A DNA stretch of 64,000 nucleotides from Callipepla californica brunnescens. Its lineage: Eukaryota > Chordata > Aves > Galliformes > Odontophoridae. Below the pieces are notes generated by a model. It did no database searches. It was not told the DNA's origin and was given only the letters and a program-made list of their open reading frames with translations. The DNA is taken from the NCBI GenBank assembly GCA_023055505.1, contig JALIRH010000006.1, forward strand, positions 21,549,105-21,613,104, read 5' to 3'. Both the position numbers and the translations under genes were made by a program. Of this stretch, positions 1-10,300 are shown piece after piece (the stretch's first letter is position 1; each line of letters starts with the position of its first letter).

Positions 1-36
1 GGGTAGGGTCAGGTTGGGTGTTAGGAAAAGGTTCTT
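1..36 (+). mobile_element. Possible CR1 3'-UTR scrap
   Basis: The first bases (GGTTGGGTGTTAGGAAAAGG followed by TTCTTCAG) resemble the CR1 3'-UTR segment that normally reads as a 'ttgg-atattagg-aaaa-ttcttca' pattern. The similarity stops after about 36 bases and no CR1 tail follows. The element may extend left of the window. A chance match is possible. Confidence 0.35.
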
Positions 37-1710
37 CAGTCCTGCTTCTCACCCCAAGATTACTTGATTAACACACCTACCATATGTGATAGCTTTTACT
101 GGCAATTACACTGCCTGGAGTATATTACATGTAGATCTTCTCCATGGTACAGAAAGCTGAAGAGAGTCCAAGGGACTGCTGGCTCTTCCTTTCAGTGGTG
201 GTGGCACTAGCGGAGCACTGAGGTGGGGTGCATCACGCCAAACCTCTAGAAGCAAGCTGGCTCCCTTGGCCAGCCACTGCTTGCCTCCTCAGACAGAAAA
301 GTCAGAACCAGCACCACACTGTACCTTTAAGAAAACCAACAGCTTTCTCTCCCTGCTCCCATTCCTGCTATGAGCTTTTCAGCACAGGCTGTCACTCTTC
401 AGCCTAGCCCAGGGGAAGACAGCTGAAGCTGGAAGCAAAAGGTGACCATCATTGCACTGCCCTGTGTGGCTCCAGGGTTCTCTCTTGTATCCTAAATTTT
501 TTTTTTTGTTCCCCAGACAAGTTTTCTGTAGTGACTGAGAGAACTTGGGTCCTTGGGCCTAATAGCAAAACTATTCTGTGTTTTATATTTCCCTTCTTTT
601 TGTTCTTTTTGTGCAAGTTGTTGATGCACACTGTGGCTGTGTCTATTTTAATCACTGTTTTTTTCTTTTTTAAGTTACATAGATGCTAGGTGATTGTGCT
701 ACCCCTATATCTATTGTTTTTAGTGAAAATGTTTCTTTTTTTTAAACATCTACTAAAATAACTGCACAAACAGTCAAGGCAAAAATGAAGAGATCATAAT
801 ATTCTTCTGAAAACACTTGGCTTTTGTGTTTGATTTGTTGTCCTAGAAATGAACCAAGTGAACCTGGTGTACAAGAAATGAAGGGCCCTGAACCTCAAGT
901 CCCATATCTATGTAAATATCCAAGTGTTTCTGTCTTATACATGTGTAGGCATGTACACAGCGGGCAGGGTCAGATGCAAATGTAGCTGACACTCTTCTTG
1001 TGTAATTCACTTGATGTTAGGGATATGGAACTTCTGAGACAAAAGTGCACAGAAGTGTTGGCTCAGATGAGGACCAGAGGCCTGGCTTTCAAAAATAATG
1101 AAGGTCTTCTGTCATTAAGAGCATGGGAAGGCAGCTCGTGGAAGGAAGCAAGGGTATGTGCAATCTGCAGACAGCCATTGTTAATGGGAACATCAGATTT
1201 TTGCCACATGGGCCCATAAAAGGCATTTTGAAAATGGAAAGCTGGATCTAAACATAATTGAAATTTTGCTGGTGCCTTGAGAGTCCATTACACAGGGTAC
1301 TTTTGAAAATAGCCCATTGTATCCTAGTAGAAGCTTGTGTTGCCCTGTGCTGTTTGCAGAATAGTGCTTTTTGTTTGGCAGTGGCTGAGCACACAGAGCA
1401 CACAAAACACTTTCAATTGTACCGGCACTAACACCACCACGGCAGTGCAGCTGCAGTGTTTCAAAGTGTTCCTATTTTCTTTTGTATTTCCGTCCCATTC
1501 TCTTTTGTGATCAAAACATCATAAAGTAGATGTCCTACACGAGCTGGAAAAAAAAGGTGTGATTTCTGGGGCAAAAAGCCTTGTTTTTTACAGCTGAATA
1601 AACTTGGCTGAAACTTATGGTAGAGTGCTTGCTGGGTCTCAAAATCTATGTATGAATCCCATTTCCAAAAAAGCAGTTTCTGCTGTGCCCATACCATTCT
1701 AGCTGTAGGT
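37..1710. other. Unique AT-rich DNA, no gene seen
   Basis: No recognisable repeat body, exon or RNA gene. It has short T runs near 497-505, 658-671 and 735-744. Open frames here are short and unlike any family I know. Confidence 0.6.
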
Positions 1711-1790
1711 GCCCCTGTTCCTTGCAAGGCAGTTGGACAAGATGATCTGTAGGGGTCTCTTCCAACTCAAACAGTTCTATGAATCTATAA
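1711..1790 (+). mobile_element. CR1 LINE, 3'-end fragment
   Basis: The sequence has the canonical end of a bird CR1: a 'cttgcaaggcagttggacaagatgatct' type segment, then 'tcttccaactcaaacagttctatgaatctat'. The TTCTATGAATCTAT tail is the CR1 3' octamer repeat, which gives the plus orientation. Only about 80 bp remain, typical of 5'-truncated insertion by target-primed reverse transcription. Confidence 0.8.
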
Positions 1791-2639
1791 TTTTCCTAAC
1801 ATTTTTAACTGATATCGAACAGGGAAGCACATGTTTTCCCTGAGAAGAAATGGACGTTGGTTTTCACGATGTGCCCTTTCTTTGCTTGGAGTCCATTGCT
1901 GTTAACACCTCAAACACCTCTTACTGTGCTGCTCCTTGGTATGCAGCTCCTGAGTCCCTGTGTGCAGGAAAAAGTTACCTTTGTGATACCAGAGGCGTTG
2001 TATTTGAAATAATACAGACTGTTAGACATTAAGAAGTAAGAGAAGATTTTTTTTTTTTTCTGAGAACACTTATTCCCTCATCTCAGTGGCATTTTTTTTT
2101 CTTATAGGTGAAAATCCTTATAAAAAGGACCATGTATTAACAGTTCCGTGTCTTAAGTGCCTGTTATCTTGCTTATACTTAAGTGATGCCAAGATCTTCC
2201 ATTATTTCTAAGGCCTCCCCTGCTGTGAAGCAGTTAATTTTGACATTGTCAGAGAGGTGACAACCCCTCTGAGCAGTGAAAGACTTTTGATTCACTGAAG
2301 CAATGGCATTACTTCGCTACACAGCACCAAAGTGCGACTCTCCGGGTGAGGCACATTTAACACAGCGGGAGCTCTTGATGGGATGTTGGTTGGAAAAACT
2401 GTTTGCATTGTCTAGAGGAGAAAGGGATTTGGGAAAAGAAAAGTGAGGAGCATTAGGCAGCCTGATACCTTCCGCCCCTTTGGCACTGTTGTTCCTGAGA
2501 CCTTGAGATGCAGTCACTTCCAAATATTAAATACAAATATCTCAAACGTCTTCTCATTGTGCTACTATTGCTACAATTTTACAAACAAGTTTTCCTCACC
2601 ATTCATTTTCATTTTTACTTAGTCTCCATCGTTTTGTGA
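1791..2639. other. Unique AT-rich DNA, no gene seen
   Basis: Contains T runs at about 2048-2060 and 2091-2100. No repeat family, exon or RNA gene recognised. Confidence 0.6.
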
Positions 2640-2824
2640 TATAATAGAATAATAGAATGGCTTGAGTTAGGGGGACCTCAAAGATCATCTAGTTGCAAAC
2701 CCCCTGGCATGGGCAGGGCTTCGATCCACCAAACCAGGCTGCCCAGGAGCCCATCCATCCTGGCCTTGAGAGCCTCCAGGGATGGGATATCCACAGTTAT
2801 TTGTCAGTCCAACTGTTTTCTACC
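2640..2824 (-). mobile_element. CR1 LINE, 3'-end fragment (antisense)
   Basis: Read on the minus strand this is the last ~185 bp of CR1. The plus-strand order is a tail of repeated AATAGAAT units, then 'ggacctcaaagatcatctagttgcaaaccccc', then 'ctggccttgagagcctccagggatgggatatccacag'. The distal part (after about 2800) is degraded. Confidence 0.85.
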
Positions 2825-2926
2825 TTGCTAGCTAAGGTGTTTCTACAGGGATTTTTTTCAGAGGTTTGAGTGGACAGCACATTTTGGTGTTTGTGGACTA
2901 TTTTTGTGCCACAGTTCAGCCTAGTT

Positions 2927-3414
2927 TGATATGGTTGCATGACAAGGGAGTGAAGGGACCCATGGACCACTGGGGGAAAAGAAAAAGGTAGGGAGATGGG
3001 TGTAGGTGAGGAAACAGCAGCAACAGGCTAAGGGTGAAAATTTAGTTAACTAAATATAATAGAGGAATGAGAGATAATACAGTATAAAGCAATATGATTG
3101 AAATTGAAGCTAATAAGTCAAATGAAATGAGAGATTCTGAAAGAGAAATCCTTACATTAATGCTGTTGGCAAAATGGGCAGGGAGCACTGGAAGCAAAGA
3201 GGCAGTCTAGTGTCTCCAAGTTTTATCTTTCCCTCTGAATGGAAAATGGAAATAGAAAAATGAAGTCTTCTGGGAGTTGTAGGTCATCTCTTGTGAGACC
3301 AAGAGACCAGAAATATCAACAATCCACAGAACTGCAGCATTAACTCTTTAACTCCCAGTACATTGCATGATGATAAGACGTGGAACACCAATCAAAAATC
3401 ATAAAACCATGATA
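2927..3414 (-). mobile_element. Antisense LTR of an endogenous retrovirus-like family
   Basis: Reading the minus strand from 3414 gives TATCATGGTTTTATGATTTTT and then an about 80-bp segment that matches the start of the 128-bp element at 4823-4950, including the 'gagttaaagag-taatgct' block. The terminal TG has decayed to TA. The left end is tentative: TGATATGGTT at 2927 could be the degraded inverted terminus (TGTCATGGTT). No convincing target duplication is visible. A perfect 16-bp palindrome ATTTAGTTAACTAAAT lies at 3040-3055. The family is probably an ERVL-like LTR because its relative at 4823 has a 5-bp target duplication. There is no internal retroviral gene. Confidence 0.55.
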
Positions 3415-3627
3415 TTTTGATAGAAATTAGGTGGGACCTACAGGAGAGATCTGCAAGCAGTCAGCATCCATCCTGTTCTGGATTGTTCCTGAGTCTCCTG
3501 CACTGTTGTGGCAGACAAAACTAGAAGACCTCTGTAGATACGACAGCTCAATGATGAGAAAGGGCATTTGCCTAACAGAGTGCCACTCTACTACCAAAGC
3601 TGTCTGAGCTTCATACCAATTCAGTAT

Positions 3628-3770
3628 TCACTCCTTGGTCGTCTAGTCCAACCATCAGCCCACCCCCACTATGCCTGCTCACCCACATACTTCAGTGCCA
3701 CATCCACAGGTTTCTCGAACACCTTCAGGAATAGTGATTCCATCACCTTCCAGGGCAGGCCTCCTCACTC
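3628..3770 (-). mobile_element. CR1 LINE fragment (antisense)
   Basis: The plus strand reads 'gtcgtctagtccaaccatcagcccacccc...cagtgccacatccacaggtttctcgaacaccttcagg-atagtgattccatcacc', the antisense of a common CR1 3'-UTR. The expected tail side near 3610-3630 is eroded, so the 3' end is approximate. Confidence 0.75.
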
Positions 3771-4317
3771 TCTGCATCTATAGCATCTGTGCTCAGCAAA
3801 ATCAGCACAGAAACAAGCAGTCATGGCAATACATAAGGGACTTATGTGGTGCCCATAAGAAAGACAGAAAAATGAAAACAGACAAGAGGAGAAGTGACAG
3901 CCAGACCAGTGGGAAGTTTCAGCTGAAATGTCTGGATCCTGGACATAGAACATTAACACTTATGTTTATGTTTCTCTGTCTTTTACAAGAAAGAAACATG
4001 GTCACATCTCATTTCTATAGAGCTGCTCCTGTTGCTGATGTTCTGAGTCTACTCCTGGTGTTATTAAAGGCTCCAGACTGGATGTGGCTATGCATAGGAA
4101 CAGAACTAAGCACAAGCACAAATATCTGACAATCTTAGCTGCTCAGCTTTTCTTCTTTAATGCAATTCTCTCCATTTTGTGGAAGTTTACCAGTTTTTCA
4201 AACCGATGCCATGTGGCACTACTGCCATTTCAAAAGATTTCTAGAGCTTTTCAAAATTTGTATATTGATGGTGAACGGTGAGGCTTTAACTACCCGTAGG
4301 TCCCAGGCAGTGATAGC
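3771..4317. other. Unique DNA, no gene seen
   Basis: Open frames run through here (one from 3671 to 4129) but begin in antisense CR1 sequence and show no family features. Nothing else recognised. Confidence 0.5.
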
Positions 4318-4775
4318 AGAACACATCCAGCAGAGAGCCATAAAATGATCCAAAGGTTGGAGCACCTCTTTTGTGAGGACAGGCTGAGAGAGCTGGTGCT
4401 GTTCAGCCTGGAGAAGAGAAGGCTCTGGGGAGACCGGAGAGTGGCATTTCAGTATCTAAAGCAGTTCTGTAAGAAAGAATCTTCAGCAGGGTCTGTGGTG
4501 ATAGGACAATGGGAAATGGTTTCAGGCTTAAAGAGGGGAGATTTAGGTTGGATATAAGGAATAAGTCTTTTAGAGTGAGAGTGCTAAGGCACTGGAACGG
4601 GTTGCGCAGAGTTGGTGGTTGTCCTGCACCTTGAGCCACTCAAGGTCAGGGTGGACAGGGCTGAGCACCCTGATCTAGCTGTGGTGTCTCTGTTCATTGC
4701 AGGGGAGTTGGACTAGATGACCTTTAAAGATGACCTTTCAAATCCAAGGATTCTATGATTTTATGATTCTTTATG
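4318..4775 (+). mobile_element. CR1 LINE, end of RT ORF plus 3' UTR and tail
   Basis: Starts in the last codons of the CR1 ORF2 region (sense 'ggttggagcacctcttttgtgaggacaggctgagagagctg', 'ctgttcagcctggagaagagaaggctc'). It continues through the 3' UTR ('gtgataggacaatgggaaatggttt', 'gcactggaacgggttg') and ends in ATTCTATGATTTTATGATTCTTT. This is one of the more complete 3' regions in the window. A 13-bp direct duplication (AGATGACCTTTAA / AGATGACCTTTCA) lies near the tail at 4715-4740. Confidence 0.9.
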
Positions 4776-4817
4776 TGCTCAACAGAGGATATCCAAATAT
4801 TATAGCTTCCTACATTT

Positions 4818-4822
4818 TATCC
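4818..4822 (+). repeat. Target-site duplication, left (TATCC)
   Basis: TATCC directly precedes the TGTCATGG terminus and is repeated exactly at 4951-4955 after the CCATGACA terminus. Confidence 0.75.
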
Positions 4823-4950
4823 TGTCATGGTTTTATGATTTTTTGGTACTGGTATTCCACATCATAACATCATGTATTGCATTAAGAGTTAAAGAGCTAA
4901 TGCTCCAGCTGCATGCTGGGTATACCTGACCGGGACTCGAAACCATGACA
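4823..4950 (+). mobile_element. 128-bp internally deleted LTR (or MITE-like element)
   Basis: The element begins TGTCATGGTTTTATG and ends CGAAACCATGACA. The outer 11 bp form a perfect inverted repeat (TGTCATGGTTT), and the ends obey the retroviral TG...CA rule. It is flanked by a 5-bp duplication TATCC, as expected for an ERVL-type integration. It shares its first ~90 bp with the reverse complement of 3325-3414 and its first ~33 bp with 22213-22245. The short length and lack of a polyadenylation signal suggest an LTR that lost its middle. A MITE is the alternative. Confidence 0.65.
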
Positions 4951-4955
4951 TATCC
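4951..4955 (+). repeat. Target-site duplication, right (TATCC)
   Basis: Exact copy of the five bases left of the element at 4823-4950. Confidence 0.75.
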
Positions 4956-6689
4956 ACATAGATCCAAAAGTCTTGTTGAATGTGGCTCTGTAAAAAGAAA
5001 GAAATAACTGAGGATATTTTCATAGCCTACTGTTCCTCTCTAAACTCATTAGGGTGTTTTCTGCTCTCACGTAGAAGAAATAGCTCTTTGTACTATTGAT
5101 TCCAAACATTGTGTGCTTCTGACACAAGTGTGGCAATGAAAAGTAATTACTTACACCAGTCAAAGTACACAAGGTAAAATGTACAAGTTCCTAATTTCAA
5201 ATTAGGTGATGAATAGAAATTAGAGAAGATGTCAGAATTTCAACTAAGCTAAATGAAACCTCTTCTCATTATACTTTAAAATGAAGAATGAGGGTACCTG
5301 TTGGAGGAGGCAGAGGCTATGGAAGAAATAAAGCAGCGTGCCCAGCAGATATTACAGCAGATCCACTTTGAAGTTCACTGATTTGTTTTCACTCCTGAGG
5401 ACATCAGCCTAAAGTACATTCTTGTTAAGATCCTCATCTGAAATTCACCAAACAGTGGCCTTCAGAAAAAAGAGAAGTCAGGAATCGAAGGTAGTAAGAA
5501 ACTGTTGTTTCTTTTTGGGTGGCATCTTTATTTCCCATAAAAGATATTCTAATTTTGATTTTTTTGGCTGTTTTCTTTTTCTTTTTTTTAATTTTTTTCC
5601 CCCCTCCATTTAAAAAAAAAATACAGACACTGAACTGTTTTACTGTGCTCTCTCAAGGAGCACCCTGTGTTTTGGTTACTGCACTTCAGCACATGCTCAC
5701 CTCTTACCTCAGAGAACCTATCCTCTTTGAAACACTGAAACTTGAGGATAAGGAAATCAATGGAAGGGATGCCCTGATGCAGGGGTCAGGCCATGGAGGA
5801 GCAGCAGCAGAGGGAATCTGGCAGGGAGGAACTCAGTGGGGGTGAGAGAGGCTGGGCAGTGATTTCCCCTGGCATCAGCTGTATCAGTTCAACAACAAGT
5901 GCCACAAAGAGATGTTTTTTTTTGTTGTTTTTTTTTTTTTTTTCTGTAAAGAACTCATGTATGTATGCATGGAAATGCATTCCTGCACAGAGCAGAATCT
6001 GCATCTTCCAAACTTTCTGTGATCTTGGAGTTCTGGTGTGTTGCTTTGTCAGGTTAGCAGACAGACAGGGAAAAGTAAAAAGGAGTGAGCCTCTGGGGAC
6101 TAAGTGCACCCACAAAAAACAAAACAAAAAACAAACAAAAAAACCAAACAACCTTTTCAGTGCTATTGTGCTTGCTTTCTACATTGTCCCTTGAGTTAGG
6201 GGATGCAATTCTGGCCAAAAACAAAGCTGGTGCTGTTGCCCTGTGCTCTCCACCTGCCTACGTGGGGCTGACTGCTCTACTTCTGGATGGGGAACACTTA
6301 CAGAAGAGGCAACTGAATCTCACTGGGCGAGATGCAGGCATAAAGCTGATTTACTCTGTTTCTCCCAGTCACATTTTGAACTGCTTCTCAGTTGATTTTG
6401 CTTGTTCTTCCAGGTGCAAAATCCTATGAACACATAGAAAGGAGGATACATGGAGCCAGGAAAGTGCTCCTGGCTGCTGCAAGCAGTTCACCATATGAGC
6501 AACAAGGATGGAATGCAAATCCCACAATTTTCAGTAACATAAGCTTGTTGAGGGAAAAAAAAAAAAAGAAAAAAGAAAAAAAAAAGCTTTAGAAAGCTGA
6601 GGTGTGGAAACAATACCAAAACTTCAACAAGAACAATTTGGAGTACTCATAGCAAAAAAAAACCCAAACCAACATTTATTATGAGAATA
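4956..6689. other. Unique DNA with T-rich and A-rich low-complexity tracts
   Basis: Low-complexity stretches: T-rich about 5557-5600 followed by an A run about 5611-5622, T-rich 5914-5943, a CAAAA-type A-rich tract 6111-6153, and an A/G tract about 6554-6584. Short frames rich in Phe, Lys or Gln here are translations of these tracts. No gene recognised. Confidence 0.55.
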
Positions 6690-7335
6690 ATCTACAAGAG
6701 TGGCAGGGCCCAGGAAAGGGAAGTATTACCCACAGCAGAAGAAAATTAGATCAGGGACCACTCAAGAAAATTAGAGATGCGTAAGTCCATGTCATCATTC
6801 AAGGATGCTGAAAAAATGAGAGCATCAACTGGAGATCTCTCTCTAACCTCTTTGAAAGGTCATAATGTTCAAAAAAGATTCTGACGATGAGGAAAAGATG
6901 AATACCACATCAATTTTCAAGAAAGGAAAAGAGAGTGGTCATGGGATCTATAGACTGGTCAGCTTAACTTCAGTCCGTGAAGATGTGTATTCAGCCGTAG
7001 GATAGACAAGAAGGTGATTGGGAACATCCAGCTCTAATTTACCAAGAGCAAATAATCCCTGACCAACCTGATTGTGTTGTTTGCTCTGTGGATGAGGAAA
7101 AAGCAGTAGATATTGTCCACCTTGACCTTTACAAGATTTTTCACAGTTTCCCAGAATATCATTCAAGCCAAGTAAGGCCTGGGTAAATGAATGAGTAATT
7201 GGGTGGAAAATTGGAAGGTCTGTCAGACTCAAAAGGTGGTGTTCAGTCATTTGATGTCCACTCTCAGCGACTGGTATCGTGGCTGATGTGGTTTAAAATC
7301 TTTACTGGTGATGTAGATGAGGGAAGGAGGCATGA
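6690..7335 (+). mobile_element. Old CR1 LINE, reverse-transcriptase region
   Basis: Diverged sense-strand CR1 ORF2. The segment 'attttcaagaaaggaaaagagag...gactggtcagcttaacttcagtcc' matches the RT core around 'IFKKGK..YRPVSLTS'. About 7110-7330 matches the later 'hlDlskaFDtV...W...NWL..R.Q.V..' to '..NIF..D.D.G' stretch. Many indels and stops break the frame. Both ends are uncertain and no 3' tail is present, so this is an internal fragment or a copy with a lost end. It seems older than the other CR1 copies. Confidence 0.65.
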
Positions 7336-10300
7336 TCTTACCATATCTTTCCCACAACAGGTTGGAAAAATGAATGGTCTGGCAGGGACCCTGTGCAGCT
7401 GAGCCACTGGAAATACCAAGTCTGGCACTGCCTTGACAAGAGTGTCACCAGTGGGTCCAGATGTGTTTCTTCCTCCTCTGAGTCCATTTTGGGACTCCCT
7501 GATGTAAGAAATGCTTTATATATAACATTTTGCATAGCAAATAATTTTGTGAATTATTTCACACGTGGCTGAGAGATTTCACTCAGCTGGCAGCCTTCAG
7601 TCACTCCTCTGTGCTGAAATCCCTCTGACTGCATAAACAAAAAGAGAGGGGAATCAGACGCTTTCTGACAAGTATTTATTACCTGATAGTAGTCTCTGAA
7701 GTTACTGCCATGTTGCCACACTTAAAATATGTCAGCACTCTTCTGCCACACTCATAAGTACAAACTATTATTTCTTGACCAGGATGCAACTTCAGTGCTC
7801 ATATTACTAACCTATAAAGGGGAAGAGTGCCCATGTTCTTTGCTTATTCTCTCCTTGTTCTTCATTCCTGGGGGAAAATGGTTCTGATTCATATTAAGTC
7901 ATGGTAAAGCCTCAATTCTTTAACAATAGATCGTTACTGTTATGAGATGGAATTGTCACTGCAGACAAGAAGCTGCTGAGGTCTCTGCCTCCACAGTTTT
8001 GCCGTGATCTTTTTGCTAATAGCTACACTTAACTTTTTTCAAGCAGGAACAATATTTACATGTCTCTGTAACTTTTTACCTCTTGTTCCAGAATTTGTAT
8101 CTGGTGCTTAATAAACTGCTACTGAAAGCACATTAGAGAAGAAAAGATGCCCTCTGAGGTGATAGTTTATTTCTGCTTGAGCACCAATGGCAGCTCTTAA
8201 GCCTTGAACCCAACATAAATACATGATTCTCTGCATCATTAATTGGTGATCTGAAGCAGTCCAGATGAATGCATCCAGGCAAAATTAGTGAGATATTTCA
8301 GTTTTGCTGTTAAAGGATGTCCTAGTTGTGCTCCCACTATATAGATCCCTTTCAGCTGCATTATGGTTTTCCTAGAGTAAGACCCAAAAGATCTAAGCTG
8401 TGTACAGCAAATGGTTTGGCATGAGTCAGTGGCATAACCCAGCTGGCAACAGCCTACGTGTAGGGAAACTCAGGGCTTCCTGTCCAGCCTATTGCTCATA
8501 CTTTGTTCTAGTTTTCCCCACCTCTTCTGTTCAACCCTTCGGCTCTTCTGCCTCACATCCCCTTAATGCTACCCCTTTTGCACAGATAGTACTTTCACCA
8601 CTGTTCAAAATAAGAAAAAAAAAAAAGCAGGCAAAACTCAACTTGAAAAAGGCTAGAAGATTAGCAAATAAGCTTTTTTTTATTTTTTTATTTTATTTTT
8701 CTGTCTTTATTTTGTGAGCTACTGAAAGTCTTGGTGTGGGAGCTTTGAGCCTTAGGTTCACAAGGTAAAATAGGCTGGCATGGATTTTCTTTCCTCTTAT
8801 GAGGCATTGTTTGCTTCTGCTGAATTTTATATTATTATTTAGAAATGTTTGTCATTGATCTCATATAGGTAAGACATTACAAAGATTTGTGGCTGCTAAA
8901 ATAATTTGTTCCCAGCACTGGTTAGTACAACTTCTTTGTGCTTTTAGGGCTAAATCAAATGTGGGCTCAGAAGGGAATTTTTCTTCTGGATTGGACTGGT
9001 GAGAACCAATTGGGGTGTTTCTGGACTCCTACTTCCACAGTGGAAGTTGCACTTCCATCTAACGAGTTCCCCACGTGGGGACCCCAGAACAGTGCTCCCC
9101 ACTGTGGAGCTCCTGGTTGTGTTCCTGAGGCTGCAAGCAGCCGTGCCAGGATCCTGCCTGACCAAATCAGCTCTCCAGTACCAGCTGTACTCCTAGCTGG
9201 AGTGATTCCCCATGCTCACTGCTCCTGCTGGGGACAGACAGGGTAGGCATGGGCACAGCGGTAGGCCTGCCTCCAAAATGGCCCTGCAAGAGGGTGGAGC
9301 TTGTTTCATGTGATTTTTGGTGCCTGCGCCCACAAGGTCCTTGGCCAGCTCCTTGGGTCTGGAGGGCTGTGTCCAGTCCTCAACTCAGTTGGTGTCCAGG
9401 ATGAATTCAGGCTGTACCAGGTGCATGCAGAGCTCCCACAGAGACTTCCACATGTGCTCAGTGCTGTCCTGTGCAGAAGAAAGACAATATTGCTGAATAT
9501 GGGGGGATGTTAGATGGAAGAAGGGACATTGATGGATCCTGACGATAGATAACCATCTCTATATCAGCTATCACTGCTGACCAGCTTGCTGGTGGAGATG
9601 TATAATGGTGATGACCTGGTTTGCCCAAATGGAGCTCCTGCAGGAGTCTGGAGAGGCTGGTATATGAGACAGGAGTGGCCCCAGACATGCTCCCATTCCA
9701 TAGCACTGGACACACAACTTGAGGAAGGCAGATAAAACCACATCAGCTGCTTGGAGGCACAGAAGGAAAGAGGGGAAAGTGTGATCCAGGTCTGGGATAG
9801 CACTGTAATATAACAGTGAAATATGAATCACTATATGAGATCGAGGGATAAAGTTTCTGGCAGATGTTTCCCCTCTGCTTTCCACAGAGTTAGTTCATTA
9901 TTTATACTGGGAGGTTTTATGTTTAATTAAACAGCAGCTAGAACCAGAGGCATGCTGCCTCTTGAGCACGCACAGCCAGCAGCCAACTGGGTTGTGCCTC
10001 CCTATAGAAGATGCTGTAAGGAGTAACCAGCCAAGAACAGCACTAGGCTGACTGGAACTGCTGTCAGAACAACAGCTGCTCTTAGCACTAAGGTAATGAA
10101 AACTAAGGAATACAGACAATTTTCTAGCCAATATGACATTATTAAAAGGAGGTGCTCTTAGAGGACTTATAAGTGCACTAACCTAAGAAGACACGCTTCT
10201 GCAGAAGGATTGTACCTTTAGAAGGCAATTCCTATATTGAAGATGAGCAAAACTGTTCCAATTCTGCTGGCTGTGGAAACTTCTGATGTGGGCAATGCCA

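Noticed and set aside
1..30. GGGTAGGGT-like start as telomeric repeat
   Set aside because: Units are irregular (GGGTAGGGTCAGG), not TTAGGG arrays; better explained by CR1 3' UTR.
3671..4129. 152-codon plus-strand frame
   Set aside because: Begins in antisense CR1 and shows no family features; best explained by chance.
5557..6153. T-rich and A-rich tracts as ends of a retrotransposed copy
   Set aside because: No target duplication and no source-gene similarity between or beside them.
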